NCBI RefSeq assembly: GCF_015352975.1 | Contig: NZ_JACYIZ010000005.1 | Coordinates: 256,971 to 320,970 of the forward strand | Length of the DNA: 64,000 nucleotides | Reading direction: 5' to 3' | DNA from: Aestuariimicrobium ganziense | GTDB lineage: Bacteria > Actinomycetota > Actinomycetes > Propionibacteriales > Propionibacteriaceae | Shown: piece by piece, positions 32,463 to 39,970 of the stretch | How the letters are laid out: each line of letters begins with the position of its first letter | How positions within the stretch are numbered: position 1 is the first letter of the stretch | Notes under the pieces: model-generated | Database searches by the model: none | What the model saw: only the letters and a program-made list of their open reading frames with translations | What the model was told of the DNA's origin: nothing | Made by a program: the position numbers and the translations under genes

Positions 32463-33263
32463 ATGGCTGACTGGCGCGATGGGGCTGAGTACGCACCCCT
32501 CGAACGACCGGACGGCTTCGCGACCCCCCGCGCCGAACCGTTGGAGACACCGCCGCCACGCCTCGACCTGGCCGCTGGCGCCCCGCTGCAGCACCCGGCC
32601 ACCTTCCAGCCCAACCCCACGCCCGTTCCTCCGCTGGAGGCGCTGGTGCCGGCGACCGGCCCGAGTCGCGACCCCATGGTCGCGTTCGACAGCGCGTCCG
32701 AGCACATCAGCGACGGCTCCGCAGCCTGGGGCGCCGCCCACGCCCAGGCCGGTCCGACGTTCAACCCGCGCGCCCCGATGGCGGTCAGCACCTGGCAGCC
32801 CGACCAGCCCTTCGGTGCACCCAGCGGCAGCCCCGCCCAGTTCGCCCCCCCGACCGGCACCCCGGTCGCGCCCGCGATCGGTGCCCCAGCGCCGGGCACC
32901 TTCGGCCCACCCGCCCCTGGCGGACGACTGCAGTCGTCCAATCCCACCCTCAACCAAGCCCTCTCGGTGATCAGGTCGGTCGGCTGGCCGCTGTTCGCGG
33001 TGCTGGCCGCTGGGGTGCTGATTCGTCCGCTGTCAGGGTTGTTGTTGATCGCGGCGATCGTCCTGACCACGCGCACCAAGGTGGCCCGCAACCGGTTGCA
33101 GCAGATCCACGGAATCGCCGCCTCGGTGGCGCTGATCGGCGGCCTGTTCCTCAACCAGACCCGAGACCCGCTCGACGCGATCAACATCTGGTCGCAGGTG
33201 TGCTGCATGGTGCTGCTGGTGCTCACCTACCTGTTCGCCTCCCAGGCGAAGCGCCCCTCCTGA
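32463..33263 (+). CDS. Proline-rich membrane protein of unknown function
   Basis: A 266-residue protein. The first ~165 residues are disordered, Pro/Ala/Gly-rich and probably cytoplasmic. Three membrane segments follow: SVGWPLFAVLAAGVLIRPLSGLLLIAAIVL (re-entrant or two short helices), IHGIAASVALIGGLFL, and WSQVCCMVLLVLTYLF. This resembles many actinobacterial envelope proteins with proline-rich tails; no specific family recognised. The 18-bp gap to the next gene suggests an operon with the helicase-associated gene. Confidence 0.78.
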   Translation: MADWRDGAEYAPLERPDGFATPRAEPLETPPPRLDLAAGAPLQHPATFQPNPTPVPPLEALVPATGPSRDPMVAFDSASEHISDGSAAWGAAHAQAGPTFNPRAPMAVSTWQPDQPFGAPSGSPAQFAPPTGTPVAPAIGAPAPGTFGPPAPGGRLQSSNPTLNQALSVIRSVGWPLFAVLAAGVLIRPLSGLLLIAAIVLTTRTKVARNRLQQIHGIAASVALIGGLFLNQTRDPLDAINIWSQVCCMVLLVLTYLFASQAKRPS

Positions 33264-33280
33264 CCCGGGCCGGACGCACC

Positions 33281-35350
33281 GTGACCGAGGGCGCGCCCCG
33301 ATCGATTGCCGACGTGATCCGAGGCCTGGACGCCGAGGCACTGACCGCGCTGTTGCGGGCACGGCCCGACCTGGCCCACCCCCGCCCCTCCTCGACCGGT
33401 GAGGTCGCCGAACGCGCCACCTCACCCGCCTCAGTGAGACTCGCGCTGGAGGGTCTGGACCGTTGGCAGCGCCGAGTGGCGACCGGCGCTGCCGCGTTCG
33501 ACACCATCTCTGTGCGCCACCTGGCTGCGTTGCTCGAGGCAGACCGCGGGGCGGTCGCGAGGGCGGTGGCAGCCCTGCGTGCCCGAGCGCTGCTCTGGGG
33601 GCCTGACACCAAGCTGCGGCTGGTCTCCGCCGCCAGGATCGCGCTGGGCCCACACCCCGCCGGCTTGGCACCTGACTCACCGACCCCGCTGTCGTCCGAC
33701 CAGGTGGCCACCCTGCTGGCCGAGGTGGACGACGAGGAACGCGCCGTGCTCGACCGGCTCACCTGGGACTGCCCGGTCGGTCGCGTCAGCAACGCCACCC
33801 GCACCCTCGACCTCGCCCAAGCCCAGTCACCGGTCGAACGGCTGCTGGCGAGGCGCCTGCTGCGGCCCAGCGACGACGACCACGTGGTGCTGCCGCGCGA
33901 GGTCAGCCTGGCGGTGCGCGAGGGGCGACTGTTCCAGCAGCGCGTGGACGACCGTCCGCCCGACTGGCCGGTCGGCACCTCGTCCCCGCTGGCAGAGGAC
34001 GCAGGGCTCGGCACCGCAGTGCACCTGGCGGCGACCGCGGTGCTGCTCGCCGACGAACTGGGAGCGATGGCTCCTCGCCCGTTGGCCACCGGCGGCATCA
34101 GTCGGCGAGACCAGGCCACCCTGGCCGAGGTGGTGGGCGACGCGGGTCTGGCAGAGCTGCTGGTCGCGCTGCTGGGCCGGCTGCGACTGATCACTTCGTC
34201 GGCCTCGGCGTGGCTGCCCACCACCCGCTTCGACACCTGGGCTGCCGCTGATGGCTTCAGCCGGTGGGCGAGCCTGGTCGAGGCGTGGGTGGAACTCGCC
34301 GACCACGACCGGATCCGTCGCGCCGGCGTCGACGAACTGCGCTCGGCCCCGGCTGGGATGGTGGTCGATGCGGCCACGCTCACCGAGCGGGTGCTGTGGC
34401 GTCATCCCCACCTCGCGGTCGACGAGGTCGCGCGGGTGGCGACCGCGGTGCTGCAGGACGCCGACCGGTTGGGGCTGTCGGCACTGGGCGTGCGCACCAG
34501 CCTGTGGGAGGCCACCGAGGACCCGGGCTTCCCGGCGGCCGGCACCCAGTTCCTGGTGCAGTCCGACCTGACCGCGGTCTCCCCCGGCCCGTTGACCCTC
34601 GAGGTGGCCCGCACGCTGGCCCTGGTCACCGAACGGGAGTCGCCCGGGCCTGCGAGTGTGCACCGCTTCACGCCAGCGTCGGTGCGCCGCGCCCTGGACG
34701 CCGGTTGGTCGGTCGAGCAGCTGAGGGTCTGGCTGGACGAGCACTCGTCCACCACGCTCCCCCAGCCACTGGCCTACCTGCTCGACGACGTCGCCCGCCA
34801 GCACGGCCGTATCAGGGTGCGGGCCACCAGCAGCGTGGTCAGAGTGGACGACGAGGCGGTCGCTGAGGCCCTGGTTCGACATCCTCGGGCCGCCGAGCTC
34901 GGTGTGGTCAGGCTGGCCCCGACCGTCTTGGCCTCCGACGCCGAACCGGAGGAGCTGGTGCTCGCCCTGCGCGAGCTGGGCCATGCCCCGATCGCCGAGG
35001 GACGCACCGGCGAACCCCTGCACCGTCCACCGGCGCGGCGACTGCCCACGCCGGGGGTGGCACCTCGTCCCAGCACACCGTCGACCGACCAGTTGCGGGC
35101 GCTGGTCAACACCCTGCACGCCGGCCAGGGGGCCAGCCGGGCCCAGGCCGACCTCGTCGAAGTACTGGCCTCGGGTCAGCGCGACGCGTCCTGGCTCGAC
35201 CTGGACTACGTCGACGACCAGGGCCGCCAGCGCAGTGCCACGGTGCGGGTGCTCACCCTGGCCGGCGGGCAGGTGCGGCTGGTGCGCCGCGGTGCGGGGC
35301 AGCTGGTCGTGCCGGTCAGCCGGGTGGTGCGCGCCCAGCCGATCGGTTGA
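33281..35350 (+). CDS. Helicase-associated domain protein (Rv0862c-like)
   Basis: A 689-residue protein matching the large actinobacterial protein encoded next to the XPB helicase (Rv0862c in M. tuberculosis). It is helical throughout, with an N-terminal RSIADVIRGLDAEALTALLRARPDLA and repeated winged-helix-like units. A C-terminal helicase-associated domain (about residues 440-690) includes RVRATSSVVRVDDEAVAEALVRHPRAAELG and ends in WLDLDYVDDQGRQRSATVRVL, a WYL-like strand set. It starts with GTG. Role: probable partner of the helicase at 35391 in DNA repair, inferred from synteny. Confidence 0.83.
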   Translation: MTEGAPRSIADVIRGLDAEALTALLRARPDLAHPRPSSTGEVAERATSPASVRLALEGLDRWQRRVATGAAAFDTISVRHLAALLEADRGAVARAVAALRARALLWGPDTKLRLVSAARIALGPHPAGLAPDSPTPLSSDQVATLLAEVDDEERAVLDRLTWDCPVGRVSNATRTLDLAQAQSPVERLLARRLLRPSDDDHVVLPREVSLAVREGRLFQQRVDDRPPDWPVGTSSPLAEDAGLGTAVHLAATAVLLADELGAMAPRPLATGGISRRDQATLAEVVGDAGLAELLVALLGRLRLITSSASAWLPTTRFDTWAAADGFSRWASLVEAWVELADHDRIRRAGVDELRSAPAGMVVDAATLTERVLWRHPHLAVDEVARVATAVLQDADRLGLSALGVRTSLWEATEDPGFPAAGTQFLVQSDLTAVSPGPLTLEVARTLALVTERESPGPASVHRFTPASVRRALDAGWSVEQLRVWLDEHSSTTLPQPLAYLLDDVARQHGRIRVRATSSVVRVDDEAVAEALVRHPRAAELGVVRLAPTVLASDAEPEELVLALRELGHAPIAEGRTGEPLHRPPARRLPTPGVAPRPSTPSTDQLRALVNTLHAGQGASRAQADLVEVLASGQRDASWLDLDYVDDQGRQRSATVRVLTLAGGQVRLVRRGAGQLVVPVSRVVRAQPIG

Positions 35351-35376
35351 CCGACACCTGCCGCGGCGGGCAGGGG

Positions 35377-35382
35377 CATACT
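35377..35382 (+). promoter_or_regulatory. -10-like hexamer of the XPB gene
   Basis: CATACT, 8 bases before ATG 35391. It lies in the 40-bp gap after the upstream gene and allows separate leaderless transcription. Confidence 0.45.
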
Positions 35383-35390
35383 GGGCGACG

Positions 35391-37037
35391 ATGAATCCCA
35401 ACGGACCCCTGATCGTCCAGTCCGACCGCACCCTGTTGCTCGAGGTCGACCACCCCGAGGCGGACGCCTGCCGGATCGCGATCGCCCCCTTCGCAGAACT
35501 CGAGCGCGCCCCTGAGCACGTGCACACCTACCGGATCACCCCACTCGGGTTGTGGAATGCCTGCGCCGCCGGGCACGACGCCGAGGAGGTGGTCGACGCG
35601 CTGCTGAGCTGGTCGCGCTACCCGGTGCCCTCGTCGCTGCTGCTCGACATCACCGAGACCATCGGCCGCTACGGCCGGCTGCGGATCGAGAAGCACCCCA
35701 CCCACGGGCTGGTGATGGTCTCGACCGACAAGGCGGTGCTCACCGAGGTGCTCCGCTCCTTGGCGGTCAAGGGGCTGGTCGGGGCCAGGATCGACGACGA
35801 GACCGTGGTGGTGCACCCCAGCGAGCGCGGCCACCTCAAGCAGGTGCTGCTCAAGTTGGGCTGGCCGGCCGACGACCTGGCCGGGTTCGTCCGCGGTGAG
35901 GAGCACCCGATCGCGCTCGAGCAGGACGGCTGGAAACTCAGGCCCTATCAGACCCAGGCGGCGGACTCGTTCTGGCACGGCGGGTCGGGTGTGGTGGTGC
36001 TGCCCTGCGGGGCGGGCAAGACCGTGGTTGGCGCGGCGGCAATGGCCCACGCGCAGGCCACCACGCTGATCCTGGTCACCAACACCGTCGCCGCCCGGCA
36101 GTGGAAGGACGAGTTGGTGCGTCGCACCAGCCTGAGCCCCGACGAGATCGGCGAGTACTCCGGGTCTCGCAAGGAGATTCGTCCGGTGACCATCGCCACC
36201 TACCAAGTGGTGACCACCAAGCGCGGCGGCCAACACACCCACCTGGAGTTGTTCAACGCCCGCGACTGGGGGCTGGTGATCTACGACGAGGTGCACCTGC
36301 TGCCAGCGCCGGTGTTCCGGATGACCGCCGACCTGCAGGCCAGGCGGCGGCTCGGGCTGACCGCCACCCTGGTGCGCGAGGACGGCCGCGAGGGCGACGT
36401 GTTCTCCCTGATCGGACCGAAGCGCTACGACGCGCCGTGGCGTGACATCGAGGCGCAGGGATGGATCGCGCCCGCCGACTGCGTCGAGGTGCGGGTGACG
36501 TTGACCGATGACGAGCGGCTGGCCTACGCGGTGGCCGATCCCGACGTGCGTTACCGGCTGGCCTCGACGGCGGAGTCGAAGAACCAGGTGGTGCTCGACC
36601 TGGTCGAACGCCACCGAGGCACCCCGACGCTGGTGATCGGCCAGTACGTCGACCAGTTGCACGACCTGGCTGAACGCACCGGGGCGGCGCTGATCACCGG
36701 TGAGACCACCACCCGCCAGCGCGAACGCACCTACCAGTCCTTCCGTGACGGCGAGATCGACCTGCTGGTGGTGAGCAAGGTGGCGAACTTCTCGATCGAC
36801 CTGCCCTCGGCCGAGGTGGCGATCCAAGTGTCTGGGGCATTCGGCTCACGCCAGGAGGAGGCGCAGCGTTTGGGCAGGATCCTTCGTCCCAAGGACGGGT
36901 TGGTGGCCCGGTTCTACGCGCTGGTCAGCCGCGACACCGTCGATGCCGAGTTCGCCCAGCACCGCCAGCGCTTCCTGGCCGAGCAGGGCTATGCCTACCG
37001 AATCATCGATTCCGAGAATCTGGATGAGCTGGACTGA
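35391..37037 (+). CDS. XPB-family DNA repair helicase
   Basis: A 548-residue superfamily 2 helicase of the bacterial XPB/ERCC3 type (Rv0861c-like), a 3'-to-5' DNA translocase. An N-terminal XPB-specific domain (residues 1-180) is followed by the helicase core: KLRPYQTQAADSFW (Q-motif-like), Walker A LPCGAGKTVVGAA, IYDEVHLLPA (DEVH), RLGLTATLVREDG, and motifs V-VI VVSKVANFSIDLPSAE and SRQEEAQRLGRILRPK. The RED motif in LVREDG is an XPB hallmark. Its 3' end overlaps the convergent NUDIX gene by 35 bp. Confidence 0.95.
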   Translation: MNPNGPLIVQSDRTLLLEVDHPEADACRIAIAPFAELERAPEHVHTYRITPLGLWNACAAGHDAEEVVDALLSWSRYPVPSSLLLDITETIGRYGRLRIEKHPTHGLVMVSTDKAVLTEVLRSLAVKGLVGARIDDETVVVHPSERGHLKQVLLKLGWPADDLAGFVRGEEHPIALEQDGWKLRPYQTQAADSFWHGGSGVVVLPCGAGKTVVGAAAMAHAQATTLILVTNTVAARQWKDELVRRTSLSPDEIGEYSGSRKEIRPVTIATYQVVTTKRGGQHTHLELFNARDWGLVIYDEVHLLPAPVFRMTADLQARRRLGLTATLVREDGREGDVFSLIGPKRYDAPWRDIEAQGWIAPADCVEVRVTLTDDERLAYAVADPDVRYRLASTAESKNQVVLDLVERHRGTPTLVIGQYVDQLHDLAERTGAALITGETTTRQRERTYQSFRDGEIDLLVVSKVANFSIDLPSAEVAIQVSGAFGSRQEEAQRLGRILRPKDGLVARFYALVSRDTVDAEFAQHRQRFLAEQGYAYRIIDSENLDELD

Positions 37038-37596
37038 TTCGACTGGCCCAGGTGGCATCCACCGGCACGGTCGACTCGTCCACCTCGCCCCACTCGAGGC
37101 AGGACGAGTCGTCGGCGGTCACCAACTCGGCCAGCTGAGCCGGCCAGACCTCACGCTTGCCGAGGTCATCCAGGGCGAACCAGCCGTGGCCGAGCAGGGT
37201 GAGCTTCTCGAGTTCGGTGAACCCTGAGGTGTCGACCTCGAACTCGTCCAGCCGCACCCGGTAGAACCACTCCTCCTGCACCAGCACTTGGTCGGAGTAG
37301 CCGTGAATGACCACCCGGTGGGCGAGCGGACCCTCGAGGTCGGCGTCGTCGACGACCAGCCCGGTCTCCTCGCGCAGTTCGCGGCGGGCGGCCTCGCGCG
37401 GGGTCTCACCGGGGTCGAGTCCGCCGCCTGGGGTGACCCACCACTGCGAGCCGGGCAGGCCGGGGTCGGTGTCGGCGAACAGCAGGACGCGGCCGGCCGG
37501 GGAGACGACGACCACGCGGGCGGCCCGGCGCTGTTTGCGCGGACGGTCCTGCGGCGCCAGGCACACCCCGGTGCGGGTGCGGAAGGGTTCGCTCAC
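37003..37596 (-). CDS. NUDIX hydrolase
   Basis: A 197-residue protein with the NUDIX box GGGLDPGETPREAARRELREETGL (about residues 53-76; GxGxxExxxxxxxREUxEExGU pattern kept). N-terminal part RAARVVVVSPAGRVLLFADTDPG forms the fold's first strands. Substrate is a nucleoside diphosphate linked to another moiety, not predictable. GTG 37596 is used as start; ferritin ends 14 bp upstream of it on the same strand, so the two may be co-transcribed. Confidence 0.88.
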   Translation of the reverse strand: MSEPFRTRTGVCLAPQDRPRKQRRAARVVVVSPAGRVLLFADTDPGLPGSQWWVTPGGGLDPGETPREAARRELREETGLVVDDADLEGPLAHRVVIHGYSDQVLVQEEWFYRVRLDEFEVDTSGFTELEKLTLLGHGWFALDDLGKREVWPAQLAELVTADDSSCLEWGEVDESTVPVDATWASRISPAHPDSRNR

Positions 37597-37609
37597 CTGG
37601 GTGGGATGG

Positions 37610-38125
37610 TCACTCGGCCTCGGTGCCCTCGCTGGTGCGTGCGCCCAGCTCGGCGTCCAGGCGCAGCAGGCCGGGGCCGTCGTCACCGATCATCTTGATC
37701 CGGCCGATGATCTCGCTGACGGTGGCCTCCTCCTCGAGTTGCTCGTCGATGAACCAGGTCAGCAGCGGGCGGGCGTCGAGGTCGCCGGCCTTGTCACAGG
37801 AGCGGTAGAGCTCGCGGATCGACTCCGAGACCAGCTCTTCGTGGGCCAGGGCGGCCTCGAACACGTCGAGGGCGGTGGCCGACTTCTCCACCTTGGGGGC
37901 AGCGATCGCCTTGATCGAGGGGTTGCCGTCGCGGTCGACGACGTGCTTGATGAACTTGTTCGCGTGCACGAGTTCCTCATCGGCCTGGGCGCGCAGCCAG
38001 TGCGCCATGCCGGGCAGGTCGAGTGAGTCGACCTGGATGGCGAGCTGCTGGTAGGTGATCGCGGCACCGAACTCCAGGGTGATCTGGTCGTCGAACAGCG
38101 GGGCAAGTTCTGCAGGCATCTTCAT
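37610..38125 (-). CDS. Ferritin
   Basis: A 171-residue non-haem ferritin that oxidises and stores iron in a 24-mer shell. The four-helix bundle shows diiron-site residues: Glu in FDDQITLEFGAAITYQQ, Glu and His in ADEELVHANKFIKHVV, then AALAHEELVSESIREL and WFIDEQLEEEATVSEII. The C-terminal tail is acidic. ATG 38125 is preferred to GTG 38131 because TAGCGT sits 8 bases before the former and only 2 before the latter. Regulation by the DtxR-like protein is possible, but no clear iron box was found by eye. Confidence 0.94.
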   Translation of the reverse strand: MKMPAELAPLFDDQITLEFGAAITYQQLAIQVDSLDLPGMAHWLRAQADEELVHANKFIKHVVDRDGNPSIKAIAAPKVEKSATALDVFEAALAHEELVSESIRELYRSCDKAGDLDARPLLTWFIDEQLEEEATVSEIIGRIKMIGDDGPGLLRLDAELGARTSEGTEAE

Positions 38126-38133
38126 GCTCACCG

Positions 38134-38139
38134 ACGCTA
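38134..38139 (-). promoter_or_regulatory. -10 element of the ferritin gene
   Basis: TAGCGT on the minus strand, 8 bases before ATG 38125. Confidence 0.5.
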
Positions 38140-38179
38140 GCGCGCAGCTCGGACGTTTTCGCGGATGGGCTCAACTGGC

Positions 38180-38278
38180 TCAGCTGGCCAGGGCGAGCGG
38201 CAGCACCTGCGCGGGAGTACCCCGGTCGGCCACCCGTCCGTGGTCGAGGACGAGCACCTCGTCGGCACCCTCAAGGGA
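38180..38278 (-). pseudogene. 3' remnant of an ABC transporter ATPase gene
   Basis: The last 32 codons before the stop read LEGADEVLVLDHGRVADRGTPAQVLPLALAS, which is the end of an ABC-exporter ATPase domain: the GADEVLVLDHGRV strand after the H-loop and the usual G-TPAQVL. Upstream of about 38278 the frame becomes the antisense of a MarR-type gene. The rest of the ATPase is gone. Confidence 0.68.
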
Positions 38279-38467
38279 CTGGCGATCCGCAGCCCCGACC
38301 CCGACGACCGACGCGCGATCAGGGTGCACGTCACTGACCAGGGGCGCGCGGTGCTCGAGCAGGCCGACCGGGCGCGCGACCTCGTCCACGAAGAGGTCTT
38401 CGCCGCACTGGACGAGTCAGAGCGCGCTCACCTGCAGTCCCTGCTCAACAAGCTCGACGAGCACTGA
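38276..38467 (+). pseudogene. 3' remnant of a MarR-family regulator gene
   Basis: The last 63 codons encode GLAIRSPDPDDRRAIRVHVT then DQGRAVLEQADRARDLVHEE and a C-terminal dimer helix. This is the wing and C-terminal half of a MarR regulator (PDPDDRRA is diagnostic). The N-terminal helices and recognition helix are missing; upstream codons come from the antisense of the ABC remnant. So it abuts the ABC remnant tail to tail, with the break at about 38276. No start codon of its own. Confidence 0.7.
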
Positions 38468-38531
38468 TCCCGTCACGGCGACAAGCCACGCGCTGAGGCA
38501 CACCTTGGTGCGTCGAGCACAGGCAATTGCG

Positions 38532-38560
38532 TGTGCTTCAGGCAACAGGTTGTGCTTCAG
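38532..38560. repeat. Short direct repeat in the gap after the MarR remnant
   Basis: TGTGCTTCAG occurs at 38532-38541 and 38551-38560. It lies in the 133-bp stretch without a gene between the MarR remnant and the DUF1349 gene; nothing else is seen there. Confidence 0.35.
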
Positions 38561-38600
38561 CGCCCATGGCAGCCGCCCTGAGCGCCCATCGCGGCAGCTC

Positions 38601-39182
38601 TCAGTGCAGCGAGGCGTCGGCGTCGCCGCGCGACCAGCTGACCATGCGCACCGTCAGCCCGGCGCGGCTGGGCGCCGCCACCAGGGGCCCCGCCGAGGTC
38701 TCGTACTCGCCGGGCCAGTGCGCCAACCGCACCAGGTGCAGCGCGTCCCCGTCGCGGGCCGCGCGAACGGTCAGGCTGTCGGGTCCACGCGAGACCCGTA
38801 CTCGGACGCGGTGCCCCAACCAGGTCGGCACCGGAGCCACCGACCAGTCACTGAACTCGTGGGTGACCACCGATCCGACTTGCAGCGCGCCGTCGGCGAA
38901 CTCCACCCCCGCCTTGACCCAGCGGTTCGAGTCGGCCACCACGAAGATCCCGGCCTGGTCGAACTCTTCGGAGAAGTCGGCCTCGAAGACCACCTCCATC
39001 GACTCCCCCACCGCCAGCGGTGCGACCAGCCCGTGCTCGGAGTCGTGGACGAAGCCGTAGCTGGTCGTGCGCCACGCGTCCGACTCCTCCACCGCGGTCA
39101 CCAGCAGCGAGCCGTCCAGGTCGACCTCGGCCGACACCGGTTCGTGGGTCCAGCGGCCTTCGTCCCAGTTCACAGTCTGCAT
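38601..39182 (-). CDS. DUF1349 (concanavalin-like) protein
   Basis: A 193-residue protein of the DUF1349 family, a beta-sandwich with the concanavalin A-like fold. Family stretches: WRTTSYGFVHDSEHGLVAP, EVVFEADFSEEFDQAGIFVVADSNRWVKAGVEFADG, VVTHEFSDWS, and LVRLAHWPGE. Cytosolic (no signal peptide). Carbohydrate binding or hydrolysis is suspected for the fold but unproven. A CAGGAT hexamer lies 6 bases before the ATG. It ends 133 bp from the ABC/MarR scar. Confidence 0.86.
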   Translation of the reverse strand: MQTVNWDEGRWTHEPVSAEVDLDGSLLVTAVEESDAWRTTSYGFVHDSEHGLVAPLAVGESMEVVFEADFSEEFDQAGIFVVADSNRWVKAGVEFADGALQVGSVVTHEFSDWSVAPVPTWLGHRVRVRVSRGPDSLTVRAARDGDALHLVRLAHWPGEYETSAGPLVAAPSRAGLTVRMVSWSRGDADASLH

Positions 39183-39218
39183 GGGGCCATCCTGCCCCGA
39201 CCTCGGCCTCAGCGCTGG

Positions 39219-39905
39219 TCAGACCGACAGTCTGGCCACCGCCGCAGCCGTCAGTTCGGCGTCGCGCACGGCCCGCCCGCTGAGCCGCACCAGCCCACCG
39301 TCGGTCGGCGCAACGGCGATCCTCGAACCGACGCCCTGGAGGATCTGCAGTTCTCGTCCCAGTGCGGCGGCCAGCACCACGGCCGCGGACCCAGTGGCCT
39401 CGTCCTCGTCGATGCCCAGGTGCCGGGCGAAGAACCTGGCCCTGACCCGGCCGGCCGGCTCGTCCAGCCACGACCACAGGTAGTCGGCGCGCGGGTTGGT
39501 GCCCGGCTCGGACGAGTCGACCTGTGCGGGGGTCGCCAGTTGCAGCAGGTTCACCTCGGGGCACGTGGCCGGGTTGGCCGTCACCGTCGCCCCACTCAGC
39601 GTGGCCTCGACCGGCACCGGGCCAGCGTCAGTGTGCAGGGCCTGGACGCCTCTTCCGTTGACGTGCAGCAGCCACGCCGCACCCACCGTGGGGTGTCCCG
39701 CGAAGGCCAGTCGCGTGGTGGGGGTGTGGATCCGCAGCGAGCCGCACTCGGCGTCGTCGATGAAGATCGTCTCGGAGAACCCGAGTGCGGCAGCAATGGT
39801 CTGTGCCTGCTCGTGCCCGATCGATGCACTGTCGTGCACCACACCGAGGGGGTTGCCGTGGGCTCCGGAGGCGTCGGTGAAGACGCGCAGCACCTCGATG
39901 TCCAT
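39219..39905 (-). CDS. PhzF-family isomerase-like protein
   Basis: A 228-residue protein of the PhzF phenazine-biosynthesis-like superfamily (diaminopimelate-epimerase fold). Seen: VFTDASGAHGNPLGVVHD at the N-terminus, ALGFSETIFIDDAECGSLRIHTPTTRLAFAGHPTVGAAWLL with the conserved Glu and GHPT motif, and DEATGSAAVVLAAALGREL near the C-terminus. It is slightly shorter than the ~280-residue norm. The physiological reaction is unknown. TAGGCT is 6 bases before the ATG. Same strand as DUF1349 with a 36-bp gap. Confidence 0.88.
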   Translation of the reverse strand: MDIEVLRVFTDASGAHGNPLGVVHDSASIGHEQAQTIAAALGFSETIFIDDAECGSLRIHTPTTRLAFAGHPTVGAAWLLHVNGRGVQALHTDAGPVPVEATLSGATVTANPATCPEVNLLQLATPAQVDSSEPGTNPRADYLWSWLDEPAGRVRARFFARHLGIDEDEATGSAAVVLAAALGRELQILQGVGSRIAVAPTDGGLVRLSGRAVRDAELTAAAVARLSV

Positions 39906-39911
39906 CCCGGC

Positions 39912-39917
39912 AGCCTA
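39912..39917 (-). promoter_or_regulatory. -10 element of the PhzF-like gene
   Basis: TAGGCT on the minus strand, 6 bases before ATG 39905. Confidence 0.55.
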
Positions 39918-39970
39918 GGAGTCCACTCACCGCGAGCACCAATCGAGGGTTCCTGCGACAAGCTGGGCAC

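Noticed and set aside
33827-36827. Long minus-strand frames (566 and 503 codons)
   Set aside because: Antisense to the helicase pair; products rich in Gly, His, Gln and Arg without known motifs.
37003-37037. Frameshift at the XPB-NUDIX border
   Set aside because: Both C-termini look complete; a 35-bp convergent overlap is enough explanation.
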